Shown here: positions 37,501 through 44,632 of the stretch, piece by piece
How positions within the stretch are numbered: position 1 is the stretch's first letter
Layout of the letters: each line of letters begins with the position of its first letter
Assembly (NCBI RefSeq): GCF_040802235.1
Contig: NC_133164.1
Span: 114,036,302 to 114,100,301 of the forward strand
Direction of reading: 5' to 3'
DNA length: 64,000 bases
Source of the DNA: Manis javanica
Taxonomy: Eukaryota > Chordata > Mammalia > Pholidota > Manidae
Notes under the pieces: generated by a model
The model's input: only the letters and a program-made list of their open reading frames with translations
The model's database searches: none
What the model was told of the DNA's origin: nothing
Made by a program: the position numbers and the translations under genes

Positions 37501-38812
37501 ACACTTAACTCCTCATCCGTCTCCCACATCAGGTATAGCAGGCATTGGAAATATACTGATAGTTTTACAAAGGAGAAGTTAAAGAAAGTAACATTTCCTC
37601 ATTCACAAAGCTTTGTCCAGATTTCCAGCGCACTAAATAAATGACCATCCTGGCCTGTAACAGCTCAGGGGGTTGGCTGGCATCTCAGCGGAGGTGGCAT
37701 GGTCACCTCCCGCATCAGGACGAAGGTTTGTCCTGCAAGCTTAGAAACTAACTCTTCCTACTCAGGCCTTCCCGCCTCGGCGTGCCTTGGGGGTTGTGCG
37801 ACCCAAATAAGAAAACGGGTAAGACAGCCATTGCAACTGATGGAGCGCTGGACGCAGGTAAGGAAGCCTTCTCTCTGTTTCAGAAAGGTGCCAGACCTGC
37901 AGAAAAGGGATCGTGGAAGACACGAGCTTCCGGAAGGAAACAACCAAACCCTTCCACATCCCCTTCATCCTTAAAGCGCTAGCAGGTCGTTTAGCTCATC
38001 CTAGTGACTCTGAAATGATGGCAGACGACTGCGTTGCAACAGCACTAGGTCGACCCAAGCTGAGCTCAGAGAGATGAGCAGGGCGCACCGAGCAGGGCGT
38101 CCCAACACCGCTCGCCAGGACGCAGCCCCGGGTTCAGGACAATTTCCTACCCAGGTGAGTCACTTCCTGGATTCCTTTGGCAACTGCTCTGTCACTCGCC
38201 AGGCCACCTTACAGTTCCGAGCTGCCCCGACGGTCCTGGAGGCGGTGGGGCCCCCTTCCCTGCCGCCCGCCCCCTCGAGACCCGGCCGGGACCGCACCCC
38301 GCATCCCGCGCAGCCACGGACCGCGGTGTCCTTGGCAAAGTTTCTCGGCCCCTCTGTTCCTCGGTTGACTCATCGGGAAAACTGAGGACAAAAATATCCA
38401 CATCCCAGGGATGCCCCGGGGATTAACGGGAGGCTCCCGAGCCCCTGGAGCCCCAGGACCCGGCTCGCTGGCGCTGTCCCCAGCCGCGCAGGGAGGAGCC
38501 CGACGCAGCGGAGGGCGGGTCCCCGCTGCCCTCGCAGGGGCAGTACCGGGGGGCCGGCGGCAGGTGACCCTCCTTTTGGAGACTAGGTCGGCGGCGGCCT
38601 GGCCTCGATCGCGGGCCGGGACGCCACTGTGGGGGACTCGGGGGGCTCGGGGCGGCGGAGCGGGCCCGTCGGCGGCGACGGCGCAGCAACGGGAGGCCAC
38701 TCACCACCACATGCGCCCCGGGCAGGGCGAGGGGCTTGGGGCTGATGAGCGGAGACACCATGTAGAGCAGCAGCACGAACGCCACGAGGAAGGCGGCCGC
38801 CAGCAGCAGCAT
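7452..38812 (-). CDS. KDSR: KDSR, 3-ketodihydrosphingosine reductase; complete coding region, 10 exons joined
   Basis: Exons (minus strand, in order): 38812-38705, 34404-34315, 32327-32271, 28258-28193, 28000-27905, 21763-21572, 16532-16449, 14210-14127, 11367-11266, 7571-7452. They sum to 999 nt, 332 codons plus TAA, and every intron lies between codons (phase 0) with GT/AG ends. The product is an ER-membrane short-chain dehydrogenase/reductase that reduces 3-ketodihydrosphingosine to dihydrosphingosine with NADPH, the second step of de novo sphingolipid synthesis after serine palmitoyltransferase. Visible in the translation are a hydrophobic N-terminal anchor (about 1-25), the cofactor motif TGGSSGIG (38-45), NCAG (120-123, the NNAG-like motif), catalytic S173, Y186 and K190 (YSSSK), the PPDTDTPG loop, and hydrophobic C-terminal segments (about 270-315). 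The start is the ATG with G at -3 at the head of the N-terminal anchor. The reading frame is intact, so the gene is presumably functional. Identity is certain to family and very strong to gene. Confidence 0.97.
7572..11265 (-). other. KDSR: KDSR intron 9
   Basis: A 3.7-kb intron. It holds an L1 3'-end fragment (about 8,960-9,385) and a purine-rich, L2-like stretch near 9,490-9,700. The G+C-rich part at 9,700-10,750 has several chance open frames but no splice-supported exon or protein I recognise. Confidence 0.85.
8960..9385 (+). mobile_element. L1M LINE 3' end fragment
   Basis: Typical L1M 3'-UTR order: GATCAGAGGTTGCCAGGGG, then CACACAGGTGACTTTTAGGA, AACACCAGGAGTGAACCCGA and GGACTTCGGTTACTAATA. 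It sits in antisense orientation to KDSR and is heavily mutated. Confidence 0.65.
11266..11367 (-). CDS. KDSR: KDSR exon 9 (residues 260-293)
   Basis: A 102-nt exon encoding [20 protein letters not shown] then [14 protein letters not shown]. It starts the moderately hydrophobic C-terminal region that associates with the ER membrane. Acceptor tgtcag, donor gtgagt. Confidence 0.95.
11368..14126 (-). other. KDSR: KDSR intron 8
   Basis: A 2.8-kb intron, AT-rich in the middle. The only clear element is the Tigger-type transposon at 13,600-13,922. Nothing else recognised. Confidence 0.85.
13600..13922. mobile_element. Tigger-type Tc1/mariner non-autonomous element
   Basis: About 320 bp with matching terminal inverted repeats: the left end TACGGTTGCCCCTGGACAAC pairs with the reverse complement of the right end, TACAGTTGACCTTTGAACAA. 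TA dinucleotides stand at both ends, as expected of TA-targeting elements. The interior lacks transposase coding capacity. Confidence 0.75.
14127..14210 (-). CDS. KDSR: KDSR exon 8 (residues 232-259)
   Basis: An 84-nt exon encoding [20 protein letters not shown] then KQIVKDAI, the substrate-side helices of the reductase. Acceptor ctttag, donor gtaagt. Frame and sequence continue exactly from exon 7 to exon 9. Confidence 0.95.
14870..15065 (+). repeat. L2 LINE fragment
   Basis: Carries the L2-like order CCATCTTTCCTGAATTCTTA then CTCCTAAGTTCCTTGCGGGC then AGGGTCTTTCTTCA. Diverged; limits approximate. Confidence 0.55.
15945..16230 (-). repeat. L2 LINE fragment, antisense
   Basis: The series CACTATGGAGAGAAATAAAG, GTCAGGGAAGTCTTCCCTGA and later purine-rich phrases match the reverse strand of L2 as seen in many mammalian loci. 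Diverged. Confidence 0.5.
16449..16532 (-). CDS. KDSR: KDSR exon 7 (residues 204-231)
   Basis: An 84-nt exon encoding [20 protein letters not shown] followed by FAEENKTK. It contains the PG-type loop after the catalytic helix that closes over the nicotinamide in SDR enzymes. Acceptor atgcag, donor gtaagc. Confidence 0.96.
18335..18475 (-). repeat. L2 LINE 3' end, antisense
   Basis: Reverse-strand L2 tail: TTATTCATCCAATGAGTACT, GTGTGCCAGTATTGTTCTA and CAGAGTCCCTGCCTTCTTGG in consensus order. Confidence 0.6.
19607..19653 (+). repeat. 29-bp tandem duplication
   Basis: GTGAGTCACACCTGTCAC at 19,607 recurs at 19,636 with period 29, and the CACACCTGT core occurs three times. Only about 1.6 copies; a likely polymorphic mini-repeat. 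Confidence 0.75.
19925..20135 (+). repeat. MIR SINE
   Basis: Contains MIR phrases: ATGTGGCTTTGAACAACTTA, AACTCAGTTTTCTTGTCTAT and ACCATCTGCCTCACACATAG. Diverged. Confidence 0.55.
20458..20691. mobile_element. hAT-Charlie-type DNA transposon, non-autonomous
   Basis: Starts CAGGGGTCAGCCAACTATGG and ends GTTTGGCCAACTCCTG, which are inverted copies of one another. The interior has AAATAAAGTTTTATTGGAAT and TAAAATATTTACTATCTGGC, typical of the family. The flanks TTCTAAAT and ATATAAAT agree at 6 of 8 bases, consistent with the 8-bp target duplication of hAT elements. No coding capacity. Confidence 0.8.
21085..21205 (-). repeat. MIR SINE fragment, antisense
   Basis: The series TTTCACAGATAAGGAAACTG, AGTTAAATGATTTGTC and CAGATTTCAGCTCTTCC matches MIR on the reverse strand. 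Confidence 0.6.
21572..21763 (-). CDS. KDSR: KDSR exon 6 (residues 140-203), catalytic exon
   Basis: A 192-nt exon holding the SDR catalytic residues S173 (FVSSQAG), Y186 and K190 (TAYSSSKF). It begins [14 protein letters not shown] after acceptor ccacag and ends LAESLQME before donor gtaaaa, a donor lacking G at +5. Reading on into the intron stays open for about 20 codons before a stop, so that extension is intronic. Confidence 0.97.
22170..22390 (+). repeat. MIR SINE
   Basis: MIR order: ACAGCATGGACTATGGGTTG, TTAGCTCCACCACTTTCTCC, AGAGGGCTGTTGCAAGGGCT and AGGAAGTACTCAGTGAACGG. Confidence 0.6.
23170..25160 (+). mobile_element. L1 LINE, ORF2 relic (endonuclease/reverse transcriptase region)
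   Basis: Follows the L1 ORF2 nucleotide order for about 2 kb: TGTGCCATAAAACAAGTCTC, then AATTCCACCAAACATTTAAG, GGGCTTATCCCAGGAAGGCA and TCTATTCTCACTGCTTTTAT. Many stops and indels leave only short open pieces, so no active protein. Orientation is antisense to KDSR. The 5' part, ORF1 and the 3' end are missing. Confidence 0.85.
25165..25455 (-). mobile_element. ERVL-type LTR fragment (MER21-like)
   Basis: Contains GATTTATTACAGTGAAAGAC, GTTTCCAAGAGTCCCCTCCC, GGAGTCACACAGGGCGTGCT and GAGTTGTGACAACACATGC, which I associate with MER21-type LTRs. It begins where the L1 relic stops. A shorter relative appears at 40.4 kb. Strand is tentative. Confidence 0.45.
25750..26030 (+). repeat. L2 LINE fragment
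   Basis: Matches the central L2 3' region: AAATCCAAACCCTCAAGGCG, CTTCAAGGCCCCAGCAGATC, GCCAAGCTCTTCCCACCCTG and CACCTGGAATCTCTTCTCTG. Confidence 0.7.
26235..26370 (-). repeat. MIR SINE fragment, antisense
   Basis: Weak MIR-like series (CCTGAGACCCCACAGCGAGT, CTAAGATTTAAAACTGGTTT, TCTGATGCCTGATTCC) on the reverse strand. Confidence 0.4.
27640..27790 (-). repeat. MIR SINE fragment, antisense
   Basis: The series TTCCCATTTACGGCTGGGGA, AGAAACCAAGGTCTATAGAG and CTCAAGGTCATGGCACTGGC fits MIR in reverse. Confidence 0.5.
27905..28000 (-). CDS. KDSR: KDSR exon 5 (residues 108-139)
   Basis: A 96-nt exon starting [16 protein letters not shown]. It carries the NCAG motif (residues 120-123), the counterpart of NNAG in classical SDRs, which stabilises the central sheet. 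It ends [10 protein letters not shown]. Acceptor tcccag, donor gtaagt. Confidence 0.96.
28193..28258 (-). CDS. KDSR: KDSR exon 4 (residues 86-107)
   Basis: A 66-nt exon encoding [22 protein letters not shown]. It includes the SDR aspartate (VDV) that contacts the adenine side of the cofactor in this family. Acceptor ctccag, donor gtaaga. The next intron is only 192 bp. Confidence 0.95.
28500..29040 (+). mobile_element. Two L1M 3'-end fragments in tandem
   Basis: The first (to about 28,760) ends TGTCAATTATACGTCAATAAAGCTGG, read here in two parts: TTGTCAATTATACG and TCAATAAAGCTGG. The second (about 28,800-29,035) has GGGAATGTTCTGTAACTGGG and CATCAAGCTGTACTCTTCAA. Both resemble L1M 3' UTRs in plus orientation, so two separate insertions or an internal duplication. 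Confidence 0.65.
29420..31115 (-). mobile_element. Tigger1 (pogo-like) DNA transposon, truncated relic with broken transposase
   Basis: Begins at the terminal repeat CAGGCATACCCAGAGATAG and runs 1.7 kb with close similarity to the antisense of Tigger1. On the minus strand the transposase is readable in pieces: near 30,557-30,793 it shows [20 protein letters not shown] followed by LGANAAGD and YAKSTLPVL, the DDE-type core of pogo transposases. Frame breaks and stops make it inactive. The N-terminal (DNA-binding) part and the other terminus are missing. The transposase strand is the same as that of KDSR. Pogo-type elements like this are DNA transposons, not viruses. Confidence 0.9.
30557..30793 (-). 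pseudogene. Tigger1 transposase fragment
   Basis: The longest uninterrupted piece of the decayed transposase. It keeps the [20 protein letters not shown] and [16 protein letters not shown] motifs of the DDE catalytic region. It is bounded by frameshifts relative to the family consensus on both sides. Confidence 0.85.
32271..32327 (-). CDS. KDSR: KDSR exon 3 (residues 67-85)
   Basis: A 57-nt exon encoding [19 protein letters not shown], the charged helix after the second beta strand of the SDR fold. Acceptor tttcag, donor gtaaaa. It is too short to find by ORF length; the call rests on protein recognition and frame continuity with exons 2 and 4. Confidence 0.94.
32328..34314 (-). other. KDSR: KDSR intron 2
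   Basis: A 2.0-kb intron. A short reverse L2/MIR-type fragment lies near 33,610-33,680 (CATTCAACAAATAGATTTTG then CGCCCGCTATGAGTCAAGCA). The rest is unassigned. Confidence 0.8.
34315..34404 (-). CDS. KDSR: KDSR exon 2 (residues 37-66)
   Basis: Thirty codons between acceptor tgtcag and donor gtaagt. The exon holds the Rossmann-fold dinucleotide-binding motif TGGSSGIG (residues 38-45) and the following helix and strand up to LVARNE, so it supplies most of the NADPH-binding site of the SDR fold. Confidence 0.96.
34880..35310 (+). repeat. L2 LINE 3' end
   Basis: Long collinear L2 match: CCTTTGCACATTCCACTCCC, TTAAATCTCAGCTCCACCAT, TTCATGAAAGCCTTCACTAA, TAGCACAGTGCCTGGCTTAT and GACTCAGTGAATATTTAGC. 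Confidence 0.8.
35930..36205 (+). repeat. L2 LINE fragment
   Basis: L2 order again: CTCCTCCAAGAAGCTTTTCC, CAGCTCCCTGGCCAGACGGT, GTATGTTCTTTGAGGATGGG and TACCTCCCTCGCTC. A second copy, not a continuation of the 34.9-kb one, because it repeats the same part. Confidence 0.65.
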
Positions 38813-39400
38813 CGCGCGGCGGGGCCGGGCAGGGCTGGGGGCGCAGGCACAGGGCGCACGGCTGGCGGCGCCCGGCGATCACGCGCGGCCGCGCGCAGCA
38901 GGCGCGGAGCTGGCGGGCGGCGGGGCGGGGCGGCGGCCGAGGGGAAGAGGAGGAGCCGGATGAGGGCGCGACCGCAGGGGGCGGGGCTTCCAGGGGCGGG
39001 GAGGCCCCGGGCCCGCAGTGGCTGGGAGTCCGGGGTCTCCGGCCCCAGAACGGGCCTCTTTCCGCACCGTCCCCCGGAGCCTCCCGGGCGCAGGCGCGTG
39101 GTCCCGCGGCGCCACCTGCAGCCCCTGTGGCAGGCGCCCCGGGCTGGGCGCGGGCGCTGCTTAGGACCGCGGGGCGCAGGGTTCCAACCCTGCCCGGCCG
39201 CGCGCGGGGCTCCGGGCCTGCGAGTCCGGCCGGTCGCCGCGCGGCCGCCCAAGCTGTCGGGAGCGTTCGGGGGCGCCGCTATCGCCGGCGCGGGCGCCCC
39301 GACCCTGCGGCAGGGTGGAGGGCCCGGGTCGGGTTCTGAAATCCCGGGCTCGGCAAACGGTCACGGCCTAGCCTCGCTTTTCAGAACACCGGGAAAGCCT
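38070..39400. promoter_or_regulatory. KDSR: CpG island and promoter of KDSR
   Basis: About 1.3 kb of very high G+C with frequent CpG in an otherwise AT-rich window, covering KDSR exon 1. Upstream of the start codon are repeated GC boxes: a run of GGGGCGGGG-type sites near 38,918-38,935 and more at about 38,978-39,003. No TATA box is evident. This is the usual architecture of a broadly expressed, TATA-less housekeeping promoter. The KDSR start site should lie roughly 50-200 bp above 38,812. Confidence 0.88.
38705..38812 (-). CDS. KDSR: KDSR exon 1, coding part (residues 1-36)
   Basis: This exon encodes the initiator Met and the hydrophobic N-terminal anchor: [20 protein letters not shown], then the [16 protein letters not shown] linker. 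The donor is GTG|gtgagt at 38704-38699. The exon lies in the CpG island, and the start codon has G at -3. The 5' UTR continues upward from 38,813; its start cannot be fixed by sequence alone. Confidence 0.95.
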
Positions 39401-39489
39401 TACGTGGAGTTTTAAGAAAATCACTCGAGTAATTTAATTTCGTGGAGTTCGGGGTTCATCTTTATCAAGGCATAGTTTTCTTTTCTTTT

Positions 39490-40225
39490 TTTTTTAAACC
39501 GCTTTACTGAGATCTAATGCATAGCCCATACAATTCATTGATTTAAAATGCATAATTGGTTTTTGGTACAGTCACAGAATTGTGCTACCATCACCACATT
39601 TAAAACATTTTGTTATCCCCCCTACCCCCAAAAAAAATCCTGTAGCGATTAGCAGTTACTCCCCTTACTTCTCCACGTGCCTCCCCGCACCCACAAGCCC
39701 TAGGCAATTACCTATCCTATCTCTGGACCTGCATATTGTGGGTGTCTCATAAACAGAATTATACAAAAGTAACCTTTTGTTTGGCTTCTTTCATTTGCAT
39801 AATGTTTTCAAGGTTCGTGCTGTACAAGTGTATTAGTACTTCATTCTTTTTATCACCAAGTTATATTCTACTGTGGATATACCACATTTCATGTATGGAT
39901 TCTTCAATTGATGGACATTTAGGTTATTTCCATTTTGTAGCTGTGAAGAAGTATGCTGCTGTGAACATTCATGTACAAGGTCTTGTGAGGACATATGTTT
40001 TCATTTCTTAGGTATGTACCTATGAGCAGAATTGCTGGATCTTAGGGTAACTATGTTTAACCATAACTGCCAAACTGTTTTGGGAAAGCAGCTGCACCAT
40101 TTTACATTCCCACCAACCATGTATGCTCTCCACACCTTCACCAACATTTATCACCTACCTTTTTAATGATAGCCTTTTTGTGGGTGTGAATGACATTTCA
40201 TTGTGGTTTTCATTTGCACAAGGTA
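39490..40225 (-). mobile_element. L1M LINE 3' region, antisense
   Basis: Reverse-strand L1M: CGCTTTACTGAGATCTAATG, GCATAATGTTTTCAAGGTTC, TTGATGGACATTTAGGTTAT, GCAGAATTGCTGGATCTTAG and CTGCACCATTTTACATTCCC, collinear over 730 bp. It lies just upstream of the KDSR CpG island. Confidence 0.88.
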
Positions 40226-40354
40226 CTTTTTTTTTTTCCTGTGTTTCCTTTTTGTTGTGTTTTTAGAAATACTAAAGAGCTTGGAGCAAAGGAATTGATC
40301 GAAGTTCTTCTTCTTTCTTAACTTATAGCCCAGAATTAGCCCAATGGGGAAGGT

Positions 40355-40790
40355 TCGAGGGCATAGTCCCCCAAGACTTCTGGCACCAGTTGCAAGTTTG
40401 AGAGACTCCCAAACCACCGTCAGTTTTGATAATTCTCTAGAAGGGACTCACAGAACTCAACGGAGTGTCATTATACTCATGGCTATGGTTTAAGGCCAAG
40501 TCGGCTCAGGGAAAAAGTAAGTAGGGCAAAGTCTGGAGAGCTCCTAACGCAAAGCCACTGTTGTTGTCTCCCATGGAGTCAGGACGTGTGACCCTCTGTG
40601 ACAGTATTCATGGGGTATTACCAACCCGGGAAGTTCACCAGGGAATCTCATCTGACCTTCAGAGTTTTTACTGGGACTCCATTATATAGGCATGATTGAT
40701 TGACTGCTCATGTGGGTGAAGTCTGTCTCCAGGTCAGCTGATAATGCATGTTACAAAATTTTCACCTAAATCACCTGGTTGGTCTTTCTG
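40355..40790 (-). mobile_element. ERVL-type LTR (MER21-like)
   Basis: Contains TTCTCTAGAAGGGACTCACA, GAACTCAACGGAGTGTCATT, ACTCATGGCTATGGTTTAAG and ATAGGCATGATTGATTGACT, which I associate with MER21-type LTRs. Strand tentative. It directly adjoins the unassigned block at 40.8-43.0 kb, which could be its internal region. Confidence 0.45.
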
Positions 40791-40799
40791 GCACAGCCA

Positions 40800-43045
40800 G
40801 CCCCCACCTTAAAATCCAGTCTGGCCAGCCCTCATCTAAACAAAAACACCTCTATCAGGTACAACATAGATGACCTCCCATAAGGCCAAACCTTCTCTTT
40901 GGCAAGACCAAATTCTTTACTCCACAGGCCACCACCTGGCCTCTATCCAAAGCTCTCCCACAGCAAAGCAAACATATACCTAACATCTGGAGGAGGAAAT
41001 GTGGAGTAGGAGGCTCTTGACTCAATTTTCCAATACTTTGGCCCATCAATATCAGCACTGCAGTTCTACCAACAAGACAATGCCAGTGTCACACCATTTT
41101 GCATATGGGTAGCAGACATCACCGGAAAATGAGGAGTCAAAAGACAGTGGCTCACTACTAGAGTTTCACTCAGTCTTCAACCAGCTCATCATCATACCAT
41201 AAAACCAAGATGTCTCCCAAAGCAGTGCCACTCAGGTGTGCAGATTTCCATTCGACTCCCAGAACAGGAGTGTCTTCGCCCTTTCAGGCAGCTGATAGAA
41301 TGGAGCTCTCTGAAGAAATAACATCCACTCTTGCTCTGAGCCTCCCTCAAGGCATTAATGTAATATTGGATTTTCCTTGCTGCACACCCCGTTTATTCAG
41401 TCTTTTGCCCTCAGCTGCTTTTTCTCCTTCTCTGTTGGTGATTTATTTTTACTAGAACTTTCCTGTTGGTAGAGATGTTTGGTTCAGCCTAAGCTGTTCC
41501 AGATTTCCAGCTCTAATCCTAGTCTAGTAAATGCCTCCCCCTCAATCTACTCCCATTCATATTCGGCAGGGAGCCATAGGTACACAACTAGTGGGCTTTC
41601 TCAGCCACTAGGTTACACAACCACACTCGCTATCAATCCCACTTTTGCACTTGAAGGCATACTCCACCTCATCTGCCTTCAGGAATTCTGGTATAAAGGT
41701 TTCAAAGTACAGTTACAGTCTCTTACTTAGGAATCATCCCTGATTACAGCACCTGCAGTTGATGCCCTCCCTGGCCCCTGGAATCACTGCGTCAGGGAGA
41801 GAAGCTGAGGTGATGTGGAGGAAAAGAGAAAATGTAGCCGTACCACCACTTGGATCCTCAGTGTGCACACCAGGATCCCCGCTTCCTGGTGCCAGTCACC
41901 TGCAGACCCTACAAGGACATTCTTCTGATGAAGAGAGATATAACTTACTTTAATGTAGCCCTTGAATCTCCATAGTCATTTCCACAGAGCCATGCCCTCT
42001 ACAGGCATCCCTTCCGCAGGCCAGTTTCCCATTGTTCTTTACCTAATCATGTGACCAGGACATTAGCCCCTTCCCATGAATTGGTTCAAAAGCCAAACGT
42101 AGGGGCTCGCAGCATGTGATTCAGCCCACTGAGCTCATTTGTTTTTACCTTCTTCAATCAGAGTGATCACCTTCCAAACACCAGGCCATGCATATACCTT
42201 GAAACTGGCATCCATAATCCAAGCCACTCTTTTTGGCCAGTAGAAAGCTGATCACAGGGCACTGCCTGAGTGGCACAGGTGCAGCAATTTCTCAGATTCC
42301 AAAGCTGGCCCTAGGGGGAAAAAATTTGATCTGCTTGTGAAATGTGTACCTCTCTGCAATCCCCTAGTAGCATGTTCCTGCAAAACCAGTCCTGTTGTAC
42401 GATGGAATTCTGCTGGCATTGCTCCTTCATCGGAGTGTTTCTCTAACATCATCCAAGACGTGTATGTCAGGTTTCAAGATTGTTTAATGTCTTTCAGTCA
42501 TCAGGGCAGTTTCAGGTAATGTCCAATAGCAAGCTAGTACTTGCCTCTTTAATGAAAATTCTCTGGCCAGTGCCGTGAGCCCCAGTCTGAGTGGGATTCC
42601 AGGACCATAAGTGTTTTTATGGACAGGATCTAGCAACATTTCCAGATGTGGAATATGCGCTCTGCCAAATTCAATTAACTACCAGACACTAGTGTTATAA
42701 CATGTTTTGTCCACTAGATATTCTATACAGGTTTAAAATTAACAACCTGTGTGGGGCTGGCCAATGTTCTTGGTTCTCATCTAGCATGGCCAATCAATAT
42801 TGCCCCAAGAACAGGTTTTATCTGCCTTCTGTTTTACAATACTAGGCAGGGGAATCTTTCCCCCATCAGACACAAAATCCATCCCCATGTACATTCGCAT
42901 AAAGGAGGACCCAAGCACTTCACACAGAGTCTATTCAAACATTCCAGTTTTCATCCAAACTTTCACCTTAATCCCAACATTTCAGCTCTGTATCCTCCCA
43001 GTTTAACTGTAGTCCCTTTTAGGACTGTAGTCCCTGTAAGAGGTT
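40800..43045 (-). mobile_element. Unassigned block, possibly decayed ERV internal sequence
   Basis: About 2.2 kb of non-coding-looking sequence between an LTR-like fragment and an L1. On the minus strand some phrases (for example GACTGGGGCTCACGGCACTG then GCCAGAGAATTTTCATTAAA near 42,590-42,550) recall endogenous-retrovirus internal sequence, but no gag, pol or env reading frame can be followed. It may instead be unique intergenic DNA. Confidence is low. Confidence 0.25.
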
Positions 43046-43054
43046 TTAAAACCA

Positions 43055-43500
43055 CCTAAATGTCCATCATTGGATGAATGGGTAAAGAAAATGTGACTGA
43101 CACACACACACACACACACACGAAATATTAACCAGCCTTTCAAAATAAGGAAATCCTGCCATTTGTGATAACATAAATGTATCTGGAGGACATTATCCTA
43201 AGTGAATATGAAAATATTTCACAGATACTGTGACACAGAAAGACAAACATTGCATGATCTCACTAAGATGTTGAATAAGAAAAAAAGAATTACGGTTTCC
43301 AGGGGCTGGCAGGGAGGACATGGAGAGTTCTTGTTTAATGGCTACAGAGTTTCAGTTTTGCAAAATGGAATTTTGGAGATGAAGGTGGTGATGGTTGTGC
43401 CCGAATAATATGAATGTATTTAATTAATACCACTGAATTGTACACTTAAAAATGAAGATAGAAAGTTTTATGTTATGTTATCACAATGAAAATAATTGGG
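43055..43500 (+). mobile_element. L1M LINE 3' end, sense
   Basis: Shows AAATGTCCATCATTGGATGA, AAATCCTGCCATTTGTGATA, then AGAAAGACAAACATTGCATG and GTTTCCAGGGGCTGGCAGGG, and ends near TTGTACACTTAAAAATGAAG. A (CA)n tract interrupts it at 43,100-43,121. Confidence 0.85.
43100..43121 (+). repeat. (CA)n microsatellite
   Basis: An uninterrupted run of about eleven CA units inside the L1 3' end, at the place where L1M copies have a short TA/CA-prone stretch. Confidence 0.9.
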
Positions 43501-43504
43501 GAAA

Positions 43505-43935
43505 AAGGTAAATTCTCCCCAAATTAATGCATTCCCTACCAAAGTCCTAGCAAGATTTTTTAAATAGATATGGACAAGATTATTCTAAAATTTATACATA
43601 AAGGCAAAGAAACTAGAATAATTAAAATATGTTTTTTTAAAAGAATGAAGTGGGAAGAATCAGTCTACCTGATAACAAGACTAACTATATAGATGCAGCA
43701 ATGAAGACCGTGTGGTATTGGCAAAGAGACAGGTACATCGATCAGTGGAACCCAGAAACAGACACACACAAAAACACCCAGCTGAATTTTGACAAAGGCA
43801 CAAAAGCAGTTTAATGAAGGAAACGCAGCCTCTTCAAGAAATGCCGTGGGGATAATTGGACGCTCACAGACAAAAACAACAACAAATGAACCTCAACCTG
43901 AAATTTACACCTGCAAAAATTAACTCAGACGATAT
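43505..43935 (+). mobile_element. L1 LINE ORF2 fragment, sense (5' part of a split copy)
   Basis: ORF2 order: GGACAAGATTATTCTAAAAT, ACCGTGTGGTATTGGCAAAG, ATCGATCAGTGGAACCCAGA, AATTTTGACAAAGGCACAAA and CAAAAATTAACTCAGAC. It breaks off exactly where an LTR starts and resumes after it at about 44,333. Confidence 0.85.
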
Positions 43936-44332
43936 GATGGTTCATTTTATGTCAACTTGACTGAACCATGGAGTGTCTAGCTATTTGGTCAAACATACTG
44001 GGTTTTTCTCTGAGAATGTTAACAAGCATTCGGTCAGTGGGTGGCCCTGTTCTTTCCGTTGAAGGCCTGAATAGAACCAAAGGCTGACCGTTCAGCAAGA
44101 GACAGTGATTCCTATCTGATGGCCTTTGAACTGGAACCAGATATTTTTCTTGCCCTTGGACTTCAGTTGAAATCTATTGCCTGCTCCGGGGTCTGCAGCT
44201 TGCCAACCCACCCTACAGATCTTGGGACTTGTCAGCCTCCATAATCATGTTGAGCCAATTCCTTCTAATAAATCTCTGTACATGTATCTTCTTTCGGTTT
44301 TGTTTCTCTGAAGAACCTAATACAGGAGTCCT
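43936..44332 (+). mobile_element. LTR (ERVL/MaLR class), nested in an L1
   Basis: Begins TGATGGTTCATTTTATGTCA and ends near GAAGAACCTAATACAG. It has AATAAATCTCTGTACATG as a poly(A)-signal region, and GATCTTGGGACTTGTCAGCC typical of these LTRs. No internal viral sequence is attached, so it is a solo LTR. Exact family not assigned (MLT2-like). Confidence 0.6.
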
Positions 44333-44395
44333 GGATTTAAATGTAAAACTACAAACTCTTTAGAGAAAACATAGGATTTTAAAAGAATGAAGACT
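44333..44395 (+). mobile_element. L1 LINE ORF2 fragment, continuation after the LTR
   Basis: TTAAATGTAAAACTACAAAC, then TTTAGAGAAAACATAGGATT, follows the L1 ORF2 consensus directly after the point where the copy at 43,505-43,935 stops. The sequence after 44,395 looks like a further old repeat that I cannot name. Confidence 0.65.
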
Positions 44396-44632
44396 AGTCA
44401 GTCAGTGGGCAAAAAATCAGGTCACTTATTTATAAAAGGAATCAGACTGCTTTCAGATTTCTCCATGGTGACATTCAACATAAAAGAACTATGATACATC
44501 TATAAGATCATCAAGAAAAGAATGTTGAGACAAGGTTTTAGATTCAGCTAATCTGTATTTCACCCATTGAATATGTAATAAGGAAGCAAATACTTTCCCC
44601 TTGAGTGCTTCTTGAATAAAGTATTAAGGCTA

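Larger units (their letters stand above)
34405..38704 (-). other. KDSR: KDSR intron 1
   Basis: A 4.3-kb intron. Two plus-strand L2 fragments (34.88-35.31 and 35.93-36.2 kb) occupy the downstream part. The upstream end enters the CpG island, and first-intron regulatory elements are plausible there. Nothing else recognised. Confidence 0.85.

Noticed and set aside
38701-39252. A 183-codon open frame on the minus strand upstream of KDSR
   Set aside because: Same cause: G+C-rich promoter and 5' flank. It overlaps the true KDSR exon 1 in another frame and is Pro/Arg/Ala-rich.
38411-39415. A 334-codon open frame on the plus strand
   Set aside because: It lies in the CpG island opposite KDSR exon 1. 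Extreme G+C depletes stop codons, and the translation is low-complexity Ala/Gly/Arg/Pro. Open frames of similar kind occur on the other strand. No recognisable protein.
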